Below, one piece after another: positions 33,138 to 43,401 of a DNA stretch of 64,000 nt; position 1 is the first letter of the stretch; every line of letters begins with the position of its first letter. This stretch comes from Phragmites australis (taxonomy: Eukaryota; Streptophyta; Magnoliopsida; Poales; Poaceae). A program made the translations under genes and the position numbers. A model generated the notes under the pieces. It was not told the DNA's origin, did not search any database, and saw only the letters and a list, made by a program, of their open reading frames with translations. The stretch is from positions 23,076,001-23,140,000 of the forward strand of contig NC_084927.1 of NCBI RefSeq assembly GCF_958298935.1. Reading direction: 5' to 3'.

Positions 33138-33362
33138 TTACAACATCTTTACACGTGAAATCAAATTTCTTCTCCTTATTTTCAAAGGTAGCCAATTTAA
33201 CTCGGCTTGGATGACTTGACTGTTGTATGCCGCAATAGCTTCCTGTTTCGACTTGTATCCTTTGTAACATTCTCCTTTGAATCCATTAACTTGTGCATGA
33301 CATTTCTGCCAACTGGCGAACACTCCACTTTGCTGACCACGATGGACAATGTACCATGTCAT
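33138..33362 (-). pseudogene. viroplasmin / RNase H1 N-terminal-like domain (PF01693) exon in CACTA-A
   Basis: A 74-codon frame starting MTWYIVHRGQQSG and containing GVFASWQKCHAQVNGFKG and YKGYKSKQEAIAAY. The pattern W-Y-V, G-V-x-x-S-W-x-x-C-x-x-Q-V-x-G-[FY]-x-G, then a second aromatic-Lys block, is that of the small hybrid-binding domain at the N-terminus of eukaryotic RNase H1, also found in caulimovirus viroplasmin. The downstream residues look like read-through into an intron. It lies upstream of the Transposase_24 gene on the same strand, so it may be a 5' exon of that gene or a separate captured domain. Confidence 0.65.
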
Positions 33363-33485
33363 AGCAATCTTAAATTTTAGAAAATATGCAAAAATGATAT
33401 ACTACAAACCACACTAACACCAAAAAATGCTACTGCGAAGAAAAGATTAATTAAAACAAGTATGAAAACATCATTAGCATCAGAT

Positions 33486-33599
33486 TATGGAGATAGTTAT
33501 ATACGACTGCAAGCTCGACTAGGATAGTGAAAAGACGTGCAAGGTGCATGTGTAATAACCATTCTAGTCGAGCTTTGCAGTCATATATATGGTCTCCAA
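33486..33599. repeat. long imperfect hairpin with about 38-40-nt arms
   Basis: 33486-33525 and 33562-33599 are near-perfect reverse complements (core ATACGACTGCAAGCTCGACT against AGTCGAGCTTTGCAGTCATAT), with a loop of about 36 nt. A third copy of one arm (ATATACGACTGCAAGCCTGA) lies at 33841-33860. It may be a small MITE or a small-RNA precursor-like fold. Confidence 0.7.
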
Positions 33600-35166
33600 T
33601 TTTATCATTTGCAAAAAAAAAAAAGTATGAAAACAGTGCAATTTTTAATACAACACATAACAGGAGTAAAAAAGAAATACGGCCTCAGTGGCTCTAGCAC
33701 ATGGCCTTATTAGGCACACATAATAGGGAAGATGAAGGACATTGACCACAGTTTGAACAAATGCTTCTTCTTCCACTATTATGTGAACCTAATACGACCA
33801 TATTCTAGCATCCTGGAGCCATATCATCATCAGCAAAATTATATACGACTGCAAGCCTGACTGGGATAATTATATACTTGGAGGAGTTGTATTTCAAAAG
33901 AAATATTTGCTTCTCTATAAAGAGAATTTAATGTAGGAGGCTAAGCATGGTAAATCTCTGAACCCAGCTATTCCTTAAATACCCTATGCATATTTAATTG
34001 TGACTATTAATTAGCTCACAACAAAATATACATGGCATTTTAGGAAACATTCCAAAAACCCAGAAGAGAGAAGGACAGCAACATTGTCATTCAGCACGCA
34101 TAAGTGCTGCCCACGAGTAATGAAAATGGTAGAGAGATTAGGGGACAAGATGCAAGAAAGACAGTATTCAAGTATGGACACAATCCCACATATAAAAATA
34201 AAATAACCCAACAGCACATATTTATTAAACTTGATCTTGCAAGTATGTGCCAACAGTTCAGAAACAAAGACACCATTCATCATGTAAAGATAATAAACTG
34301 AACAGCAAGTAGATGTATTAAAATTGCTCTCGGATGATTCTTAACAGCTAGCCCCAAAACAACTAAGGTTCTGCTCCCTAACTGTTCTATAGACATTTCA
34401 CAAATTGGACAAGAATCTGCGATCTTAACTAGATGCAGAACCGGGAAAAGGGTTCTCTGAAATTACCAAGTCTTCCTGGACATAGCTGCTGTACAGGTTC
34501 TCAAATACTGAAAAAAAGAAAACAAGCTCCTGTATAAACTGAAAAATAGCAGAGCAGCAGACCAGAAGGGAGGAGAAACACAATTAATGAACCATCAAGA
34601 TCTACTGCTCTTTCAGATATCGATCAAAACAGAAATAGCCTGAACCAAATACTACAGCAGCACTAGTCCAGGGATCAAAGCAAACAGGCAGTGAACTGAG
34701 AACAACCGAGGCCCAAACTCGGTATACAGGAACTGACCAAGGAGGTCCAAATCACAACCTCCAGTTACTACACAGGTCCACATCTATTGTACACAGGTCC
34801 ACTCAAGCTATCAGCGAACTAAACAGGTCCACATCTATTGTACTCAGATAGCTAATCAAATTTCAATGCATTTACTCATCACCGAGCATTAAGCACATGC
34901 AACAATACTGTTCAGATTAACAGAGAGAGGGAGAGGGAGGTGTGAAACCTTGAATAATCGAATACCTATGCAAAGTAGTTGCATTTCGACAGCACAAGAT
35001 CATATGTATAGCATCTGTTCTTATAAGAAATGCCAAAAGCATAATTAGAACATAGCAACCAGGAACCTCGTCATGCTTACATTAGGTCAATCATCGATCC
35101 CAGCACAGGCATCATCAACAGGATAGGTGCAACAGGAGGGTATTGCACACTATTGTGCAAAGCAAA
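33600..35166. other. non-coding stretch between CACTA-A genes and the LTR element
   Basis: No ORF of interest is seen. It holds the third hairpin-arm copy near 33841 and a 34-nt string at 34997-35030 that recurs exactly at 44620-44653, on the other side of the nested LTR element. It is probably the 5' or intronic part of CACTA-A. Confidence 0.4.
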
Positions 35167-36331
35167 TGTTGGGGGAAATAGATTAGCCTGCGGACAATGG
35201 TTAAGGATCGCTATCAAAGGTTCCTCCAGAGCCATCGGTCTTCGGACTCTCAGCAGGAGGCCTGGCCTCCGGAGGCTGTGGACCCCTTCAGGCCCACCCC
35301 TCTGGTGCCTATGTGGCCTTCCCAAAGCTCAAAGATGTAGCAAGTCTCTGGAGATAATATCGGGGAGGGAAGGACACCCCCTGCCACCAACCTGACACGA
35401 AGTGACAGGCGATTAATGCCAGTGCAAGTGGTGCTTATCCTGACACTCCAATGCAATGGAGGTCATCCTGACACCTCTGGTAGTGTGGCGCCAGGCTGCA
35501 ATTGGCGACCAGCTCACCCCCTAGGGTTGCTTGTACTGCACTAGTTGCTGTTAGGGGTCGTTGTTAAGGACCCACAATGGCCCCTTGGCTCAGCTAGCCT
35601 ATGCCTATGGACCTAAGCCCCCGAAGGCCACTTTCGGACCTCCAGGCTTCGGGGAAGCCTCAGTCTCCCTGAGCCATGCCTCCCGAAGCCTCAATGTCCC
35701 AGGGCCACGCCACCCGCAGCCCCAGCCTTTGGAGCCTCAACCTCCGGAGCCTGGGCAGGCTTCCCAAAGGCTACGGGGTGAGTTATCAGGCCCCAAGAAA
35801 GATCTGCCAGAGGGGGAATGCCGGTCATCCTTCCCCTGCAAGGAAGTGACCGGCATTCAATACCAAGGCTAGTGGACGCCATCCTGACAACATGACGCAA
35901 GTGGAGGATGCCTGACACACGGGACAGTGCGGCGCTGGGCTGCATTCGGTGACCGGCCCTGCACCGACCCCAGGGTTGGTTCAGCCCCTGTATTTGCTGT
36001 GGTAGATATTATCTTCTATGTAGGGTTAAAAGTAGTTATCCAGGATAAGGCCATGTAATTCGGCCAGATCCTAGATATTTGTACATGGTGATAACTTGTA
36101 CACCAGGTCACGTACAACCCTATAAATAGGGGGCCATGGTCATCTGGGGGAGGAGGACAGGTACACACAAACACAAAGACACATAGTGATACTCCCCCTA
36201 GACCAATCTTTTCTACTATCAATACATTTTTGGCATCCCTTCCTTTCAAACTTCATCTCCAAGCTTGAGTCTCCTCCTTAGAAGAAACCATCGCCGTACT
36301 TGTTAGCGCAAGTCAATCTCTTGCGCCAACA
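35167..36331 (+). repeat. left LTR (5' LTR) of the pol-less element
   Basis: It starts TGTTGGGGG, ends GCGCCAACA, and pairs along its length with 43402-44551. TATAAATAG at 36121-36129 supports the plus orientation. Confidence 0.92.
36121..36129 (+). promoter_or_regulatory. LTR TATA box of the pol-less element
   Basis: TATAAATAG, conserved at 44341-44349 in the other LTR, about 210 bp from the LTR end. The R region should begin about 30 nt downstream. Confidence 0.7.
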
Positions 36332-36350
36332 GCGCGCCATCCGTAGGGAC
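36332..36350 (+). other. primer-binding site of the pol-less element
   Basis: GCGCGCCATCCGTAGGGAC follows the LTR immediately. It resembles the GGCGCC-type sites of Tat-lineage elements. Confidence 0.55.
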
Positions 36351-37329
36351 TCGAACACAGAAGTACTAAGAGAGGTTAGGACACCACCAGAAAAACTACC
36401 AAAGCGCTAGCTCCAGCAGCCATATCCACTATTGCAACCATGCAACAACATGCGTGGCTGCCACAGCCGGGCACACTGTGTGCACCCGCCAGCCCCGCAG
36501 CCGTGTGGGACGGCATTCCTCTCGCCTCTGCCAACCCAGAACCTTGGGTTGGTACGGAGGCTCAAGAAGGCGCGGAGGCCTTCCAGCATCTGCATGGCGA
36601 AGACCTCACCGCGCTAGGAGAGGTCGCGGCCGAGGCCGCAGCCAAGCAAGCCGCCTTCCAGTGGTTCTGGGCGGTCGAACCCAGGGGTATTCCTACCTGG
36701 GCTTTGTGTCAAAGTATCTCTTTCAACAGCACCCAGGGTGCCCCGGGCGAGCCAACATCTTTGGAGGGTCTGTCCGCCCAGTGTCCTCCTCAGGCCCCTT
36801 AGGCGAAAGAGGGTTCCGAGGAGGCGTAGGGCTTCAGAGTGCGCAGACACCGCCAGCGCCCCCGATGCAGCCCTCGTGACACCAATCGCGCGCAGGGAAC
36901 TCGAAGTCCACCATGTCCAGGGAGACGTAGTGGGAGCCACTCCGGCTCCGAGAGCTAGTTCACCAGACGGCCTCTTTGGTCTCCCCAAGGGGAAAGAGGC
37001 CCTAGGGAAACCACGGGCTCTAGGGCACGCAGCCCTCGGCAACGACCTCGATGTCAATTGCAATCTCCGGTCCCCCCGAAGGCATACGGGTGCATCCTGC
37101 ATAGGCTAGGGTGTAGCCACAATCCCGACGACCGTCGAACCCTCACGATCTTTCGGGAGGGATACATCAAAAGACAAGCAGGATACCTGGCCACAGAGGG
37201 AGCCAGCGAAGGACGGCACAGGGGTCGTAAGCCTAAAGCAAGCTCCTGGGCAAATCTCTGGCCCTCTGAGCCCGCTCCATCGCCACCAACTCCGTCATCG
37301 ATGGTACAATATCCCAAGGACGAGGACTG
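36351..37329 (+). other. leader / possible gag relic of the pol-less element
   Basis: Plus-strand frames from 36440 (MQQHAWLPQPGTLC) are open for up to 120 codons but change frame several times. A stretch near 37060-37250 (RTLTIFREGYIKRQAGYLA, then basic residues) looks protein-like. No gag, zinc-knuckle or other family motif was recognised. It could be a degenerate gag or merely GC-rich leader. Confidence 0.35.
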
Positions 37330-37775
37330 AGTCGGAGAACGTCGTCGCCAGGCTCCGGACGGGGTGCCTCCAGAGCCAGGTAGCGGCTAAGGGCCGAGGG
37401 GGTCACAGAGTACCTCTCCCAGCCTAGCCTTCAGCTTCACCTCCAACACGCCGTCGCCAGGCTCCGAACGGAATGCCTCCGGAGCCAGGCAGCCGCTAAG
37501 GCTCGAGGGGGTCACAGAGCGCCTCTCCTGGCATAGCCTTTGGCTTCGCCTCCGACACGCCGTCGCCAGGCTCCGGACGGAGTGCCTCTGGAGCTAGGCA
37601 GTGGCTAAGGGCCGAGGGGGTCGCAGAGCACCTTTCCCAGCCTAGCCTTCAGCTTCTCCTCCGACACACCGTTACCAGGCTCCGGACGGATTGCCTCTGA
37701 AGCTGGGCAGCAGCTAAGGGCTGAGGGGGTCGAGGACCACCTCTCCTGGCCTAGCCATAGGCTTCGGGGCCTCCA
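37330..37775 (+). repeat. tandem repeat block 1 (about 110-bp unit, four copies)
   Basis: Units begin with CGTCGCCAGGCTCCGGACGG-like strings near 37343, 37452, 37560 and 37670. Each contains GGAGCCAGGCAGCGGCTAAG and GGGGGTC strings. The same unit makes up block 4 at 40295-41110. Confidence 0.85.
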
Positions 37776-38104
37776 AACCTCACGGTAGAGGCCTTATTCT
37801 GGCAAAGGTACTCCCACAATCACCTGTCAATTGTTTACCTAGTTGGTCTATCTTTCATATAGTAAGATCAAAACTTGCTGGAAGTATCCAATCTTGCTGT
37901 TAGAAGTTTTTGCAATAGATAGCCACTAGGTAGAAATAGTAAACTTAGAGTATATCCTTGTTTAGTAGTAAGCAGCAGAACTTAAGTTATACCTTAGTTT
38001 GGCATGAGCTATAACTAGTCACCTGACCTACTTATGCCTTATATTGCAATTAGCTGCTTATTGACAACAGTAGACTGCCAAATTTAACTAGTACATAGCC
38101 ATGC

Positions 38105-39265
38105 AAATCCATACACACCTGCAGGCACAGCATGCCTAGGTCACCTGGAAGGCAAGACTGCCTAGGTATCCTGGAAGGTATTGCGTAGCCTCGGCAGTGT
38201 AGTTGCCATGTACCAAGGGACTTCCTTGGTAGATAGTGTTGCGGCGCACCCGAAGGACTTCTTCGGGAGGTGTGACAAGCCCACGTACCATGGACACAGC
38301 ATGCCTAGGTCACCTGGAAGGCAAGACTGCCTAGGTTTCTTGGAAGGTATCGCATAGTCTCGATAGACAATGAGGCCCACACACCTGCAGGCGCAGCATG
38401 CTTAGGTCACCTAAAAGGCAGATTATGCTAAGGTGCCCTGGAAGGCATTGCATAGCCTCAGTAGTGTTGAAGCCACGCACTGAGGGACATCCTCGGTAGT
38501 GGAGATGCGGTGCTCTGAGGAATACCGTCGTAGGATATCCTCATTGCACGACATGCCTACACACCGCGGGCGCAACATGCCTAGATTTCCTGGAAGGCAG
38601 ATTATGCCTAGGTTCCTTGGAAAGTATTGCATAGCTTCGATAGTGTGTAGATGACGGTTACCAAGGGACGTCCATGGTAATGTAGCTACGGCACCCCCAA
38701 GGGATTTCTGCGGGAGGCGTGACACGCCCACGCACCTGTAAGCATTGCTTACCTAAACCTAAGGTCACCTAGAAGGCATCAAGCCTAGGTTTCCCGGAGG
38801 GTATAGCATTGCCCTGGTAGGCAGTGGAGCCCACACACCTGCAGGCACAACATGCCTAGGTCACCTAAAGGCAGATTATGTCGAGGTGTCCTGGAAGGCA
38901 TTGAATAGCTTCGGTAGTGTGGACGTCGCATATCAAGGGATGTCCTTGATAATGAGGATGCGGTGCACTTGGGGAGCCGCCTCGAGATGCACGACATGCT
39001 TATATACCGCGAGCGTAGCATGCCTAGGTCACCTGGAAGGCAGATTGTGCCTAGGTTTCTTGGAAGGTATTGCATAGCTTCGGTCGTATAAATGCCACGC
39101 ACCGAGGCACACCCTCGGCAGCGGAGTTGCGATGCACCCGGGGAGTATCCTCGGGAGCACGACATGCCTACACACCGCGGGCGCAGCATGCCTAGGTCAC
39201 CTGGAAGGCAAGACTGCCTAGGTTTCCAGGTTGGTATTGTGTAGCTTCGATAGTGTGTGAGGCCT
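38105..39265 (+). repeat. tandem repeat block 2 (GCCTAGGTCACCTGGAAGGC family)
   Basis: The string GCCTAGGTCACCTGGAAGGC and variants recur near 38130, 38307, 38400, 38577, 38858, 39020 and 39190. Partial repeats containing GGTATTGCATAGCTTCGGTAG and CACACCGCGGGCGCA alternate between them. The larger period is about 160-180 bp and degenerate. Confidence 0.75.
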
Positions 39266-39289
39266 TCAGCTTTAATACATGCCGAAGGG

Positions 39290-39830
39290 GGTACAAAACC
39301 TCCGCAAAAATAGAGATGTCTTGAAAACCTCTGCAAGACAGAGAGTCTTCCAAAAACCCCCGCAAATGGGGATGTCTTCCCAAAACCTCCACAAAAACGG
39401 AGATGTCTTGAAAACCTCTGCAAGACGGAGAGTCTTCCAAAAACCCCCGCAAACGGGGATGTCTTCCCAAAACCTCCACAAAAACGGAGATGTCTTGAAA
39501 ACCTCCGCAAGATGGAGAGTCTTCCAAAAAAACCCCACAAAACGGGGATGTCTTCCAAAAACCTCCGCAAAAATGGAGATGTCTTGAAAACCTCCATAAG
39601 ACGGAGAGTCTTCCAAAATCCCCAGCAAAATGGGGATGTCTTCCAAAAACCTCCACAAAAATAGAGATGTCTTGAAAACCTCTGCAAGATAGAGAGTCTT
39701 CCAAAAACCCCCGCCAAACGGGGATGTCTTCCAAAAACCTCCGCAAAAATGGAGATGTCTTCCAAAAACCTTAGCCAAATGGAGAGTCTTCCAAAACCTC
39801 CCTAAACGGAGATGTTTTGAAAAACCTCCG
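39290..39830 (+). repeat. tandem repeat block 3 (87-bp unit, about six copies)
   Basis: Unit starts (CGCAAAAATAGAGATG-like) lie at 39303, 39390, 39477, 39566, 39654 and 39742, a spacing of 87-89 bp. Each unit contains three near-copies of a short CTTCCAAAAACC-plus-GGGGATGT motif. A period near 87 (3 x 29) leaves all three minus-strand frames open (longest 38785-39765, 326 codons), encoding a 29-residue Phe/Gly-rich repeat. I take this as a by-product of the repeat. Confidence 0.85.
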
Positions 39831-40294
39831 TAAAACAGAAACGTCTACCGAAACCTTCGTAAAACGGGGATGTCGTCCAAAACCTCCACCGAACCGAGAC
39901 CTTGAAAAACAGCCATGAGGCAAAAACGTATTGAAAGCCTCAGCACGAGGGGATGTTTTGAAAAACTCCGTCTATGAAGATGTTCTAAAAACCTATCTGA
40001 TAAATCCTCGCAACGCCTCCGTGCCGAAAGGGTGTGAAACCCACTAGCATCTAAAAGGCACAACTAACAAGCTGGTGGGGTATAAACCCTCGCCGCGGGA
40101 AGAGGTATGGCCTACATAACTTAAACACGTATGGTAAAAGGTAAAGTTATTACCCTACAGTCTCATCTAGACATGTTCGTACGTCATATATGAGGACTAT
40201 GCTAATATTAAATGAAAGTCCACTCTGTGTCGCACGAAAAATAATATGGAATCCCCAACTGTTCATTACAGAGGCAGCAGCTTCGCCCCCAACA

Positions 40295-41110
40295 TACTGC
40301 TGCCATGCTCCAGATGGAGTGCCTCCGGAGCCAGGCAGCAGCCAAAGGGCCAAGGGGGTCACGGACCACCCTTCTTGCTGATCGCGCCTTCGGCTTCGCC
40401 TTTGATAAAACCACCGCCAGGCTCTGGACGAAGTGCCTTCGGAGCCAGGTAGTGGTTAAAGGACCAAGAGGGTCGCGGACCTCCCTTCCTACTGGCCGCA
40501 TCTTCGGCTTCGCCTCCGACAAAATCGTCGCTAGGCTCAAGCAGTGGCTAAGGGCCGAGGGGGTCATAGAGCGCCTCTCCCAGCCTAGCCTTCGGCTTTG
40601 CCTCTGACATGCTATCGCCAGGCTTCGGACGGAGTGCCTTTGGAGCCAGGCAGCGGCTAAGGGCTGAGGGAGTCGCAGAGTGCCTCTCCCGGCCTAGCCT
40701 TCCACTTTGCCTCGGACACGCCGTCGCTAGGCTCCGGATGGAGTGCCTCCGGAGCCAGGCAGTGGCTAAGGGCCGAGGGGGTCGCAGAGCGCCTCTCCTA
40801 GACTAGCCTTTGGCTTCGCCTCTGACACGCCGTTGCCAGGGTCTGGACGGAGTGCCTCTGGAGCCAGACAGCGGCTAAAGGTCAAGGGGGTCACGGACCT
40901 CCCTTCCGGCCTAGCATCGGCGTCACCCTCAGCACATCGCCACCAGGCTCCGTATGGTGTGCCTCCGGAGCCAGGTAGCGACTAAAGGTCAAGGGGGTCG
41001 CGGACCTCCCTTCCGGCCTAGCATCAGCCTCGTCCTTAACACACCACCGCCAGGCTTTGGACGAAGTGCCTCTGGAGCCAGGCAGCGGCTAAGGACCTGA
41101 AGGGTCGAGG
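40295..41110 (+). repeat. tandem repeat block 4 (same about 110-bp unit as block 1, about eight copies)
   Basis: Unit starts are recognisable near 40303, 40412, 40528 (shortened), 40613, 40722, 40831, 40941 and 41046. Sequence such as GGAGTGCCTCCGGAGCCAGG is shared with 37330-37775. Confidence 0.85.
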
Positions 41111-41719
41111 ACCACCTCCGGAGCTTGTCCCCAAAGTTCCAGATGGACTACTTTGAGTCGAAAATCTGGAACAAATTTGGAAGAAGTCCCTACCGACACC
41201 GGACATGAGGAGTATGTCATGTTGGAACTTAGCGATGGCCGGCAATGATGAGGTCGCCATTACTTCGCCCAGCCCTCCTTGGTTACCCTACATGTCTACT
41301 GCTACTACATTCCCGAGGCCACCTCTCCCCAGGAAGGAATGAAGTCAGTATGCTCAGCCACAACGACGAGGTACGAACCCTCCGTATCGCACTGGCACCT
41401 ACCTCAGTCGAATTCAGGCTAAGACCTATGCGAGGTCTCGGTACTTCGGTCACCAAATCCAACCATCGCCTATGAAAGGGCTAGAGAGGCATGGTATGAA
41501 AGCATGAAGGCACACAGACATGTAGTCACCTGTTTGGAGGATCCCCTTACACTTCAGCCCAAGAAGGAACACAATCATCTCCAAAAGTTCAAGTTATGTT
41601 ATTAACAACTTGTGCATCCGGAGGACAAGTACAAAGAAGCAACAGTACAAAGGTTGCTACGGAGGAAACATACCTTGAAAGAGCAAACCAGGGGGAGAAA
41701 GAGTATAAGGTGGCAAAAA

Positions 41720-42220
41720 AGTAATTATGGTCCGCAACGAAGCCATAGTCGACCGTGAGACAGGAATGTCCCGCGACTTCACCAAGAACTTCCCCCAAGG
41801 GCGCCTTCGCCTCCTACGGGTCCCGGCAAGGGCCGCGCATGAAGCGACGTATGCGCCTCATCTGCGGCGTACCACTGCAAAAATTGATGCAGTAGCCGGC
41901 CCCCGAACTATCGGAAGACGAGGAAGAAGTCGAAGAAATCACCACCGTGGCCTCCTTTCCCTTCTTCCTAGCCTCCTCCTTCTCCGCCAGGGCCGCCGAC
42001 TTCTCTGCCGACACTGGCTCCTCCTCGTCACTCTCCCTCCCCAGGAGATCCCAATCGATCTCCTCTTTGTCATTGAAAATATCGATGATCTTGACAGGCG
42101 CGATGTCTTGGACTGGGGTTGAGCCAAAGCGGCAGGCAACTGTCCTACCCATAGGGGTGGAAGCATGACTGCCGCCGGAGCCATCATCGGCAACCGAGAT
42201 GAAGAGGAAGATGATGCCAT
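41720..42220 (-). pseudogene. antisense reading frame of the pol-less element
   Basis: From the ATG at 42220 (MASSSSSS) the minus strand encodes a Ser-rich start, then after a small frame change an acidic segment (VKIIDIFNDKEEIDWDLLG near 42035-42090, ESDEEEPVSAEK near 41995-42030), a Lys/Glu stretch and a poly-Ser run (near 41905-41940). A TATA box lies 63 bp upstream. Position and direction match the antisense genes of Tat-2 and Tat-3, but no Transposase_28 motif can be seen, so homology is not shown. Confidence 0.45.
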
Positions 42221-42282
42221 ATTCAGGTCAAGGTTAAGTGCTCGCTCATGAAGTAGTGATGAATCCAGCCGGATGACTCCAG

Positions 42283-42290
42283 CTTTTATA
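42283..42290 (-). promoter_or_regulatory. TATA box for the antisense frame
   Basis: The minus strand reads TATAAAAG, 63 bp before the ATG at 42220. This spacing allows a start site about 30 nt downstream and a short leader. Confidence 0.55.
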
Positions 42291-42769
42291 GCCAGGCCAA
42301 GCAGCCACGTACGCTCGGGAGATCAAGCGGAACCGGCGCGGCGTTGTTTCATGGCACTCCCTATTACTCCCCGGGGAGCCTGTGGCCATATCCCGATCGT
42401 TCCGTCTACACGTGGCAACATCCTACGGTGATGCCTCGTTGTCTCGCATGCACGTCCCATCGTATTAATGGCTTGGACTCCTTTCGGTCCATGCCAGGGA
42501 CGCGGGCATGAGACCCCAAACGAACCCTCGCATTATCCAGTCAAACATGCCAGTGACACATCCCGTCCTTCCATACTTAAACAGGCAAACATGGGGAGCC
42601 CCCCGCTCCCACACGTAATCTCCACTCTGACATATTCAAGTGGCGAGAGGACTCATCACCAAGAAGTCCGAAGGATGTAAAATGGCCTCAGCATGGACCC
42701 CAGAGTGTGTCATCTTCACCGACGCCCTCTGGCCTCCGGTCCCAATGCCGTATGTACCAACTCCATTAG

Positions 42770-43105
42770 GCTCTGGAACGTGTCTCCTCTGCCAATACGT
42801 CTTCGGTCTTCGACCTCGATGCCGGTTGCACCTCCAACCTCATCGTAGGCTCTGGAGTGTGTCTCCTCTTCCAATACGTCTTCAGTCTTCGACCTCGAGG
42901 CCGGTTGCACCTCCGACCTCAGCGTAGGCTTTGGAGCGTGTCTCCTCTGCCAATACATCTTCGATCTTCGACCTCGATGACGGCCACACCTCCGACCTCA
43001 GCGTAGGCTCCGGAGCGTGTCTCCTCCGCCAATACCTCTTCAGTCTTCAGCCTTAACAACGGCCACACCTCCGACCTAACCATAGGCTCCGGAGCGTGTG
43101 CTGAC
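42770..43105 (+). repeat. tandem repeat block 5 (about 78-bp unit, about five copies)
   Basis: The strings TCTGGAACGTGTCTCCTCTG and CCAATACGTCTTCGGTCTTC recur near 42770, 42850, 42928, 43008 and, partly, 43086. On the minus strand this reads as a 26-residue repeat (EVGGATGIEVEDRRRIGRGD-like). Confidence 0.8.
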
Positions 43106-43388
43106 GATGACACCAGAACGGGCTTTGGCTTCAACAACAACTATACCTCTGATATCATCATGACGAGCCACTATGGACGTTGGAGACTCCCTCCCTCAGT
43201 GTTTCCTCTAAACATGCCTAGGTCTTCGGATTATGCTATCAGCCTCGAGCTTCACCATCGACGCCCACAACTCCCGCTGAGAAACTCCTTAGAGGCAAGG
43301 GATCGTGTTCAGGAATCCTTGTTACTATACCAGACTGGAATTGGTTTTCCTCTAAATCCTGTCGCCCCTCCGAACATTGGGGCCAATG

Positions 43389-43401
43389 GATGAGGGGGTA
43401 C
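43389..43401 (+). other. polypurine tract of the pol-less element
   Basis: GATGAGGGGGTAC lies directly before the right LTR, as expected for a plus-strand element. Confidence 0.75.

Noticed and set aside
39290..39830. Regular short direct repeats that look like a CRISPR array at first sight
   Set aside because: Units are contiguous 87-bp tandem copies without unique spacers, inside a plant LTR element.
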